Shown: positions 13,610-19,682 of the stretch, piece after piece
Numbering within the stretch: position 1 is the first letter of the stretch
How the letters are laid out: every line of letters starts with the position of its first letter
Assembly (NCBI GenBank): GCA_025925615.1
Contig: JAICLN010000016.1
Location: 1 to 20,852, forward strand
Direction: 5' to 3'
Length of the DNA stretch: 20,852 nucleotides
Source: Actinomycetospora sp.
GTDB taxonomy: Bacteria > Actinomycetota > Actinomycetes > Mycobacteriales > Pseudonocardiaceae
Program-made: the position numbers and the translations under genes
The notes under the pieces: model-generated
What the model was told of the DNA's origin: nothing
What the model saw: only the letters and a program-made list of their open reading frames with translations
Databases searched by the model: none

Positions 13610-13660
13610 CTAACCGTCGAAAAGCAAGGCGCGTCGTCGTTCCTCTGCCAGGCTCGCCCC

Positions 13661-14857
13661 GTGAGGATCCTCTTCGCGTCCGCGCCCGGGTACGGCCTGA
13701 CGCTGCCGCTGGTCCCGTTGATCTGGGCGGCGCGGGCGGCCGGGCACGAGGTGCTGCTGGCGACGACGTCCGAGATGGCCACCGTCGGACCGGCCGCCGG
13801 GCTGCCGGTCGCCGACGTCTACCCGCACCGCGACGTGTGGGGCGACCTGATGCGGCGGGTGATGTCCGGGGGCGAGCCCGACGAGGACCTGCCCGAGGAG
13901 TATCGCCTCGCGGCGAAGGCCGGCAACCCGTTCGGGCTGTTCACGGTGACGATGACCGAGGGCACGGTCGAGGTCGGGCGGGCGTTCGGGGCCGACCTCG
14001 TCGCCTACCCGTCCGACCACGCGGCGGGCATGCTCACCGCCGCCGCGCTGGGCGTGCCGGCACTCGAGGTGGGGAACCGGATCTCCTGGTCGATGCGCGA
14101 CATCGACTGGCGGACCGGGCACGACGGGTTCGGCGACTCCGCGATCAACCACATCGTCCGGGAGAAGCTCGGCATCCACGCGACGCCGGTGCCGGTCGCC
14201 CGGATCGACCCGCGCGCGCCCAGCATGGGCGGGCTGGGCGCCGACGAGGTCACCCACGACGAGCGTGACGGCGCGCCCTGGTGGCCGATGCGGTTCGTGC
14301 CCTACAACGGCGGCACCGTCGTGCCGGACTGGGCGCTGCACCGCCCGGACCGGCCCCGCGTCGCCGTCACCCTCGGCACCGTCGTGCCGGCGGTCAGCGG
14401 GCTGAGCTCCCTCGCGGTGGTCGTCGAGGCTCTCGGCGGCATGGACGTCGAGGTCGTCCTCGCCGCCGGGACCGCGGACCTCACCGGGCTCGGCGCGCTG
14501 CCGGAGAACGTCCGCTCGGTCGGGTTCCTTCCGCTGTCTGCGTTCCTCCCGACGTGTGCCGCGATCGTGCAGCACGGCGGGTCCGGCTCCACGGCCGCGC
14601 CGCTGTTCTACGGCGTGCCGCAGCTCGTGCTGCCCTCGTTCGCGGACAACCCGCTGGCCGCCGGGCGGGTCGCGGAGCGGGGCGTGGGCCTCTCCTGCGA
14701 CCCGGCCGGGCTCGACGTCGCGACCGTGCGCGAGTCGGTACAGCGGCTGCTCACCGAGGACGCGTTCGCGACGGCGGCCGGGGAGGTCCGGGCGGAGATG
14801 GCCACCCAGCCCAGCCCGGCCGCCGTCGTCGAGCGGGCCGTGGCCGCCCTGGCGTGA
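13661..14857 (+). CDS. GT1-type (GT-B) glycosyltransferase
   Basis: 398 residues, the usual length for UGT/EryCIII-like enzymes that add a nucleotide-activated sugar to a lipid or natural product. The N-terminal acceptor domain begins RILFASAPGYGLTLPLVPLIWAARAAGHEVLLAT. The C-terminal donor domain carries HGGSGSTAAPLFYGVPQLVL (His305 onward) and SFADNPLAAGRVAERGVGL (Asp329), the classic UDP/TDP-sugar-binding block. No signal or membrane segment is present, so it is cytosolic. The GTG at 13661 immediately precedes the conserved first strand; no strong ribosome site is visible. There are no polyketide or sugar-biosynthesis genes nearby, so the acceptor is unknown. PadR control from the shared divergent region is likely; some PadR-regulated glycosyltransferases handle toxic small molecules. 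Confidence 0.88.
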   Translation: MRILFASAPGYGLTLPLVPLIWAARAAGHEVLLATTSEMATVGPAAGLPVADVYPHRDVWGDLMRRVMSGGEPDEDLPEEYRLAAKAGNPFGLFTVTMTEGTVEVGRAFGADLVAYPSDHAAGMLTAAALGVPALEVGNRISWSMRDIDWRTGHDGFGDSAINHIVREKLGIHATPVPVARIDPRAPSMGGLGADEVTHDERDGAPWWPMRFVPYNGGTVVPDWALHRPDRPRVAVTLGTVVPAVSGLSSLAVVVEALGGMDVEVVLAAGTADLTGLGALPENVRSVGFLPLSAFLPTCAAIVQHGGSGSTAAPLFYGVPQLVLPSFADNPLAAGRVAERGVGLSCDPAGLDVATVRESVQRLLTEDAFATAAGEVRAEMATQPSPAAVVERAVAALA

Positions 14858-14858
14858 C

Positions 14859-15044
14859 TCAGTGGAAGGCGGCGCGCTCCACCGTCGTCTGCAGGGCGGC
14901 GAGGAGCTCGCGGGCGGAGTCGAGGGAGAGCTCGACCGCGATGCGCGACGCGGGTCCCCGGTCGGGGTTCAGGAAGTCGATGTTCACGGTGTGCGCGTCC
15001 GGGGCGTGCACCGGGTGGTCGTAGTAGACGGTCGCCTCGGACAC
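14859..15044 (-). CDS. Small DUF6295-like protein, N-terminus broken by TAG
   Basis: From GTG 15044 the frame gives 61 residues: VSEATVYYDHPVHAPDAHTVN..., then IDFLNPDRG, ending RAAFH. The same frame stays protein-like upstream (STEKVALARSSGKTRDGWAS) to TAG at 15107-15105, which is preceded by ATG TGC ACC. That ATG (15116) shares its A with the TGA of the hydrolase as TGATG, so the original start was probably there, making 85 residues. From memory the family (DUF6295) opens MCTYxTEK, so TAG replaces a Tyr codon. The GTG at 15044 lacks a ribosome site; a shortened product, read-through or no product are all possible. Function unknown; soluble. It converges on the glycosyltransferase with one base between stops. 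Confidence 0.62.
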   Translation of the reverse strand: MSEATVYYDHPVHAPDAHTVNIDFLNPDRGPASRIAVELSLDSARELLAALQTTVERAAFH

Positions 15045-15104
15045 GCTCGCCCAGCCGTCACGGGTCTTCCCGGAGGAGCGGGCGAGGGCGACCTTCTCGG
15101 TGGA

Positions 15105-15107
15105 CTA
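15105..15107 (-). other. In-frame TAG at codon 4 of small gene
   Basis: On the minus strand the codons read ATG TGC ACC TAG TCC ACC GAG AAG, running on into the conserved small protein. The stop is a single substitution (TAC or TAT to TAG) from the family Tyr as I recall it. Confidence 0.6.
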
Positions 15108-15115
15108 GGTGCACA

Positions 15116-15889
15116 TCAGGGCGCTCCGACGGGGTTCCGGACGAGGTGGGTGTCGAGGAAGGCCTCGACCTTCTTCCAGGCGTCGACAGCGGCCTCGGGA
15201 CGGTAGGACGGCCGGTCGACGGAGAAGAACGCGTGCCCCGCGCCGTCGTAGCGGTGGAACTCGTAGGTCTTGCCGTGGTGCTGGAGGAGCTTCTCCAGCT
15301 CGTCGACCTGGTCGGGCGAGGGGTAGGAGTCGTCGTTGCCGAACAGGCCAAGCAGCGGCGCGCCGAGCTCGCCGATGCGGTCGGCCAACGGGGAGACCTG
15401 CAGCGGGAAGCCCTCGGGCGGGGTCCCGACGACGAAGGCGCCGTAGCAGTCGACCGCCGCCTGCACGTCGACCTCGATGCCGGTGAGCACCGCCTGGCGC
15501 CCGCCCGAGCAGTAGCCGATGACCCCGACCGCGCCGGTCGCGTTCGCCAGGGTGCGCAGCCAGGCGGCGGCGCCGGCCACGTCGCCGACGAAGCGCTCGT
15601 CGGGAACCCCGCCGTTGGCGCGGGCGGTGGCGGCGGCGTCGTCGGGGTCGGCGTCGGGCGCCTCGCGGGTGTAGAGGTTCGGGCAGATCGCGGAGTAGCC
15701 CATCGTCGCGAAGCGGCGGGTGATCTCCTTGGTCCCCGCGTCGTACCCCGGCATGTGGTGGATGACGATCATGCCGGGGTGCGGGCCGGGGTCCATCGGT
15801 CGCGCGGTGTAGGCCTCGATGAGGTCTCCGCCGTCCCTGCCGTGTCCCCGGATGCCGACCGTCTCGGCGAGGACGGCGTCGTAGCGCAT
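15116..15889 (-). CDS. Dienelactone hydrolase family protein
   Basis: 257 residues with an alpha/beta-hydrolase fold. The triad is Cys127 in GYCSGGRQAV (the Cys nucleophile marks dienelactone hydrolases), Asp186/187 in FGNDDSYPSPDQV, and His219 in GAGHAFF. The oxyanion region GMIVIHHMPGYDAGTKEITRRFA is also typical. Such enzymes open lactones, for example in the beta-ketoadipate pathway for chlorinated aromatics, but most relatives have no assigned substrate, and no aromatic-degradation gene is adjacent. The ATG at 15889 has an excellent ribosome site, GAGGAGGGAG (15906-15897). A perfect 8-bp hairpin sits directly before that site. The stop overlaps the next start as TGATG. Confidence 0.92.
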   Translation of the reverse strand: MRYDAVLAETVGIRGHGRDGGDLIEAYTARPMDPGPHPGMIVIHHMPGYDAGTKEITRRFATMGYSAICPNLYTREAPDADPDDAAATARANGGVPDERFVGDVAGAAAWLRTLANATGAVGVIGYCSGGRQAVLTGIEVDVQAAVDCYGAFVVGTPPEGFPLQVSPLADRIGELGAPLLGLFGNDDSYPSPDQVDELEKLLQHHGKTYEFHRYDGAGHAFFSVDRPSYRPEAAVDAWKKVEAFLDTHLVRNPVGAP

Positions 15890-15907
15890 GCGTGCACTCC
15901 CTCCTCG

Positions 15908-15928
15908 GCGGTGCCCAGGTGGCACCGC
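15908..15928 (-). terminator. Hairpin between fumarase and hydrolase genes
   Basis: GCGGTGCC (15908-15915) and GGCACCGC (15921-15928) form a perfect 8-bp stem with a 5-base loop. It lies 67 bases after the fumarase beta stop and one base from the hydrolase ribosome site. It may terminate the fumarase transcript or act as a leader structure for the hydrolase. Confidence 0.45.
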
Positions 15929-15994
15929 TCGAGGGCGATCAGAGCACTTCCCGACGCCGGGTGCGGGGCCGGGGCGCGGTGCGTCCGGTTTGCG

Positions 15995-16540
15995 TCAGGC
16001 GCGCCGCCACCGAGCAGGGCCGTCGTCGTAGAGGTCGGCGCCGTGGAGGTCGTTGACGACGAGGGCGGGGAAGTCCTCGATGGTCAGGCGGCGGACCGCC
16101 TCGGCGCCGAGGTCCTCGTAGGCCACGATCTCGGCGCTGGTGATGCACCGGCTCAACAGGGCGGCGGTGCCCTCGATGGCGCCGAAGTAGACGCAGCCGT
16201 GGGTGGCCATCGACTCCTTGACGGCCTGGTCGCGCCGACCCTTGCCGATCATCGCCTGCAGGCCGCGCTCGATCAGCATCGGCGAGTAGGCGTCGCAGCG
16301 GCTGGCGGTGGTGGGGCCGGCCGAGCCGATGACGTGGCCGGGGCGGGCCGGGGTGGGCCCGACGAAGTAGATGGTGGCGCCCTCGACGTCGAAGGGGAGG
16401 GGCTCGCCGGCCGACAGGGCCTCGGCGAAGCGGGCGTGGGCGGCGTCGCGGGCGGTGTAGACGGTGCCGGAGAGCAGCACGGAGTCGCCGGCGTGCAGCG
16501 AGGCGAGGTCCTCGAGCGGGAGCGAGAGCGAGGCCGTCAC
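15995..16540 (-). CDS. Fumarase/tartrate dehydratase beta subunit
   Basis: 181 residues. The beta-subunit swivel domain is recognisable from LHAGDSVLLSGTVYTARDAAHARF (about 15-38), TIYFVGPTPARPGHVIGSAGPTTASRCDAYSP (about 56-87) and MIGKGRRDQAVKESMATHGCVYFGAIEG. The GPTTSxRMD motif of the family is here GPTTASRCDAYS, with the Arg kept. It pairs with the alpha subunit to form a class I [4Fe-4S] hydratase (fumarate to malate, or tartrate to oxaloacetate). The GTG (16540-16538) overlaps the alpha stop as GTGA, so subunits are made in equal amounts. Fumarase is more likely than tartrate dehydratase but not proven. Confidence 0.88.
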   Translation of the reverse strand: MTASLSLPLEDLASLHAGDSVLLSGTVYTARDAAHARFAEALSAGEPLPFDVEGATIYFVGPTPARPGHVIGSAGPTTASRCDAYSPMLIERGLQAMIGKGRRDQAVKESMATHGCVYFGAIEGTAALLSRCITSAEIVAYEDLGAEAVRRLTIEDFPALVVNDLHGADLYDDGPARWRRA

Positions 16541-17427
16541 AGGGTCACGCTCCGCACCCGGTGGGAGTGGCAGTCGAGGTTGATCGCGACCGGGAACGCG
16601 GCGATGTGGGTCGGGTAGGACTCGACGTGCACGGCCACCGTCGTCACCGTCCCGCCGAAGCCGGCCGGCCCGATCCCGGTCGCGTTGATCGCCTCGACGA
16701 GCTCGGCCTCCAGCTCGGCGAGCTTCGGGTCGGGGGAGGGCGACCCCGTCGGATTCCGGGTGAGGGCCCGCTTGGCGAGGACCGCGGCCCGGTCGAACGT
16801 GCCGCCCATGCCGATCCCGACGGTCACCGGCGGGCTCGCGCTCGGCCCGGCCTTCTCGATCGTCTCCACCACGAAGCGGCGCATGCCCTCGACCCCGGCG
16901 GCGGGGGTGAGCATCCGCAGCGCACTCATGTTGTCGCATCCGGCGCCCTTGACCAGAAGCGTCAGCTCGATCCCCGACCCCGGTACGAGGTCGTAGTGGA
17001 CCATCGCGGGGGTGTTGTCCCCGGTGTTCACGCGGTCGACGGGGGAGCGGACCAGCGAGGCGCGCAGGTAGCCGTCGCGGTAGCCCTGCGCGACGCCACG
17101 GTCGATCGCCTCCGCCAGCGAGCCGCCGGTGAAGTGGACGTCCTGCCCGATCGTCAGGAACACCACCGCGTAGCCGGTGTCCTGGCAGAACGCGATCTGC
17201 TCGGCGGCCGAGACGCGGGCGTTCTCGAGCAGCCGGTCGAACACCTCGCGCCCGATCGGCGACTCCTCGGCCGCCCGTCCCCGCTCCAGCGCCGCGACGT
17301 GGTCGGCGCGCAGCTCGTGGTTGGCCTCGATGGCCAGCCTCGCGACGACGGCCTGCACCTCGGCGACGTCCACCGTCCGCAGCTCGGCCACGAGGACAGG
17401 CGTACCGCACCCGTCGTCGTCGCGCAC
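16537..17427 (-). CDS. Fumarase/tartrate dehydratase alpha subunit
   Basis: 296 residues matching the class I iron-sulfur hydratase alpha subunit. FCQDTGYAVVF has the first cluster Cys (81). VKGAGCDNMSALRML is the active-site loop, ETIEKAGPSASPPVTVGIGMGGTFDRAAVLAKRAL follows (in two blocks), and INLDCHSHRVRSV has another cluster Cys (286). In well-studied relatives (TtdA, Leishmania FH, archaeal FumA) the second ligand is the Cys of (A/P)CPP. Here that position is Ser198 in SASPP, while the loop usually GxGS has Cys164. The GTG at 17427 lacks a good ribosome site; a GTG at 17388 would remove 13 residues. It lies 45 bases after TetR on the same strand and is likely co-transcribed. Confidence 0.88.
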   Translation of the reverse strand: MRDDDGCGTPVLVAELRTVDVAEVQAVVARLAIEANHELRADHVAALERGRAAEESPIGREVFDRLLENARVSAAEQIAFCQDTGYAVVFLTIGQDVHFTGGSLAEAIDRGVAQGYRDGYLRASLVRSPVDRVNTGDNTPAMVHYDLVPGSGIELTLLVKGAGCDNMSALRMLTPAAGVEGMRRFVVETIEKAGPSASPPVTVGIGMGGTFDRAAVLAKRALTRNPTGSPSPDPKLAELEAELVEAINATGIGPAGFGGTVTTVAVHVESYPTHIAAFPVAINLDCHSHRVRSVTL

Positions 17428-17472
17428 GTCGTCGAGCCGATCGACGGCGTTACTCCTCGAACGTCAGCGGTG

Positions 17473-18081
17473 TCAGCGATGCGACACCGCTGACACCGCG
17501 AAGGCGGCCAACGCATCGGCGAACGCGTCCAGCGCCGCTCGCGCCGCGTCGCCGTCGCGGTCCACCAGCCACGCGATCACCACGCCGTCGGTGACCACGA
17601 CGAGCATCCGCGCCAGCTGCTCCACCGGCAGCGTCCACGTCACCCCGCACCCCGACCCGACGGATTCCAGGGTCAGTGCCGCCGTGCGGTGGTAGGCCTC
17701 GTACTGCCGCCGGGCGACCCCGGCGAGGGACGGCTCGTGCAGCGCGAACTGGGTCAGCCCGGTGAGCACGACCTCGCGGTTCGGGTCGGCCTCCACCGTC
17801 GCCCAGTACTCCGCCAGGGTCGCCCGCAGGGACTCGCGGACCGACCCGCGGACCAGCACGCCGTCGGCCTGCGCGTCGACCAACGCCGCCACCGTCGCCT
17901 CGGTCAGCTCGACGAAGAGCTCCTCCTTGGAGGCGAAGCAGTAGTGGAACGCCGCCACCGGGGCGCCCGCCTCCGCGCAGATCCGCCGCGTCGTCGCCGC
18001 GGCGAAGCCCTCCTCGCCGATCACCTGGAACGCCGCCTCGACCAGCTGGCGGCGCCGCTCGATCGCCGGCACCCGAGCCAC
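17473..18081 (-). CDS. TetR-family transcriptional regulator
   Basis: 202 residues. The N-terminal DNA-binding domain is clear: RRRQLVEAAFQVIGEEGFAAATTRRICAEAGAPVAAFHYCFASKEELF (about 9-56, HTH about 27-48, in two parts here). The C-terminal helical ligand domain has no motif that names an inducer. The GTG at 18081 has GGGGG six bases upstream. It is divergent from the APC permease over 72 bases and followed by the fumarase genes after 45 bases. It may control the transporter, itself and the fumarase pair. No convincing long operator palindrome is seen; GTTGGGCAAC (18096-18105) has 4-bp arms. Confidence 0.9.
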   Translation of the reverse strand: MARVPAIERRRQLVEAAFQVIGEEGFAAATTRRICAEAGAPVAAFHYCFASKEELFVELTEATVAALVDAQADGVLVRGSVRESLRATLAEYWATVEADPNREVVLTGLTQFALHEPSLAGVARRQYEAYHRTAALTLESVGSGCGVTWTLPVEQLARMLVVVTDGVVIAWLVDRDGDAARAALDAFADALAAFAVSAVSHR

Positions 18082-18117
18082 CGCGCACCCCCAGAGTTGG
18101 GCAACCGTCCCAGACGC

Positions 18118-18146
18118 TTGACACACTATGGCCCACACCACAGGCT
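18118..18146 (+). promoter_or_regulatory. Promoter for APC permease
   Basis: A perfect -35 TTGACA (18118-18123) is followed after 17 bases by CAGGCT (18141-18146), a partial -10 match. Transcription would start close to the GTG at 18154, and no ribosome site is seen, so the mRNA may be leaderless. Confidence 0.42.
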
Positions 18147-18153
18147 GACGCCC

Positions 18154-19635
18154 GTGGAGGCAGCGCCCGACGCGAGCGGGACCGAGGGCGGCTACGCGGC
18201 CGCGTTCCCCCGGGTGCTGCGGCGGTTCGCGCTCTTCGCGATCGCGTTCTCCGTCGTCTCGATCACCACCGGGATCTTCGTCAACTACGCCTACGGGCTC
18301 ACGACGATGGGTCCCGCCGCGGTCTGGCTGTGGCCGGTCGCGGCCGTCGGGCAGGTGCTCGTGGTGCTCGTCCTCGCCGAGCTGGCCGGCCACATGCCGC
18401 TCGCGGGCGCGAACTACCAGTGGTCCGCGCGGCTGGTCGGAACCCGCTTCGGCTACACGGTCGGCTCGCTGGGCCTGCTCTACAGCGCGGTCGGGCTCCC
18501 CGGGATCGCGCTGGTCGGGCTCGCTCCGCTCACCGCCACGGTGCTCGGGCTCGACGCCGCCGACCCGACGACGCTGCTGGTCATCGCCGTCGTCGCGCTG
18601 CTGCTGGCGTTCGGGGTCAACATCGTGCGGGTGCAGTGGGCGGCGCGGGTGAACAACCTCGCGGTGTTCGCCGAGATCGCCGGCACCGTGGTGCTCTCGC
18701 TGCTGCTGCTCGGCCTCTGGGCGCACGGGCACGCGGGCACGCCCGACGGCGGGCACGGGCTCGGCTTCCTCGGGACGGTCAACCCGGGCACGCCGGTCGC
18801 CGACGCCGTCGTCGGGGGCGCGCTGATCGGCATCTTCACCCTCGTCGGGTTCGAGGCGGCCGCCGACATGGCCGAGGAGGCCGTCGACGCCCGCCGCACC
18901 GTGCCCCGCGCGATGATCGCCGCGGCGGTGATCTCCGGGGTGCTCGGGCTCGTCGCGCTGATCGGGTTCACCGTCGCCATCCCCGACCTGTCCGCGGTCG
19001 AGGCCTCGCCCGTCCCGCTCGCCGACATCGCGCAGTACTGGCTGGGCCCGGTGCTCACCCGGGTGTTCCTCGTCGTCGTGGTCTTCTCGATGTTCGCGCT
19101 GCTCGTGGTGGGGGCGGCGTCGAACTCGCGGCTGCTCTTCGCGATGGCGCGCGACCGGCTCCTGCCCGGGTCCGGGCTGCTGCGGCGGGTGAACCCCACG
19201 ACCGCGACACCGGTCCCCGCCCTGGTCACCTCGCTGGTCGTCTGCCTGGTGCTGCTCGCCTACGGCACGCTCGACGGGGCGGCGTTCACCATCCTCGTCG
19301 GCGCCACCGCGCTCGTCCCGTACCTGATCTACCTGCTGACCCTCGGTGGCTACCTCGCCCGGCGTCGCCGGTTGCGGGACACCGGCGGATCGGGCTTCTC
19401 GCTGGGCCGCGCGGCGCTGCCGGTCGCCGTGCTGGCGCTCGTGTGGCTGGTGGTGGTCGTCGCGGCGCTGACCCTGCCCGACGCGTTCCGCTCGGCCGAC
19501 TACGTCGTACTCGGCGGCCTCGCGCTCACCGGGTTCTGGTACCTCGCGGTGCTCCGGCGCCGCCTGCGCGACGGCACCGCCGGCCTGCCTGCCCCGGAGC
19601 CCGCACCCGCCGTCGGGACCCTGGAGAACTCATGA
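18154..19635 (+). CDS. APC-superfamily amino-acid/amine permease
   Basis: 493 residues with about 12 membrane segments. The N-terminal opening LRRFALFAIAFSVVSITTGIFVNYAYG is the helix-1 motif of the ACT/GABA-permease type. ELAGHMPLAGANYQWSARLVG is the loop before helix 3, and LVGFEAAADMAEEAVDARRTVPRAM is the helix-6 to loop signature (E-E-x3-ARRTVP). A proton- or cation-coupled importer in the plasma membrane; the substrate (amino acid, GABA, amine) is not readable. The GTG at 18154 is the first start after the promoter. The stop overlaps an ATG at 19632 as ATGA, the first link of a chain of overlapping mini-ORFs leading to the oxidase. TetR is divergent. Confidence 0.92.
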   Translation: MEAAPDASGTEGGYAAAFPRVLRRFALFAIAFSVVSITTGIFVNYAYGLTTMGPAAVWLWPVAAVGQVLVVLVLAELAGHMPLAGANYQWSARLVGTRFGYTVGSLGLLYSAVGLPGIALVGLAPLTATVLGLDAADPTTLLVIAVVALLLAFGVNIVRVQWAARVNNLAVFAEIAGTVVLSLLLLGLWAHGHAGTPDGGHGLGFLGTVNPGTPVADAVVGGALIGIFTLVGFEAAADMAEEAVDARRTVPRAMIAAAVISGVLGLVALIGFTVAIPDLSAVEASPVPLADIAQYWLGPVLTRVFLVVVVFSMFALLVVGAASNSRLLFAMARDRLLPGSGLLRRVNPTTATPVPALVTSLVVCLVLLAYGTLDGAAFTILVGATALVPYLIYLLTLGGYLARRRRLRDTGGSGFSLGRAALPVAVLALVWLVVVVAALTLPDAFRSADYVVLGGLALTGFWYLAVLRRRLRDGTAGLPAPEPAPAVGTLENS

Positions 19636-19682
19636 CCCGGACGACCTCATGAGCTGGACGACCTCGTGACCTGGACCAACTG
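19632..19682 (+). repeat. Three 17-bp tandem start-codon units
   Basis: ATGACCCGGACGACCTC (19632-19648), ATGAGCTGGACGACCTC (19649-19665) and GTGACCTGGACCAACTG (19666-19682) are adjacent near-copies; units 1 and 2 match at 15 of 17 positions, units 2 and 3 at 12. Each begins with a start codon overlapping a TGA. The permease TGA is followed by MTRTTS-stop, then MSWTTS-stop, then the oxidase start. Confidence 0.8.
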
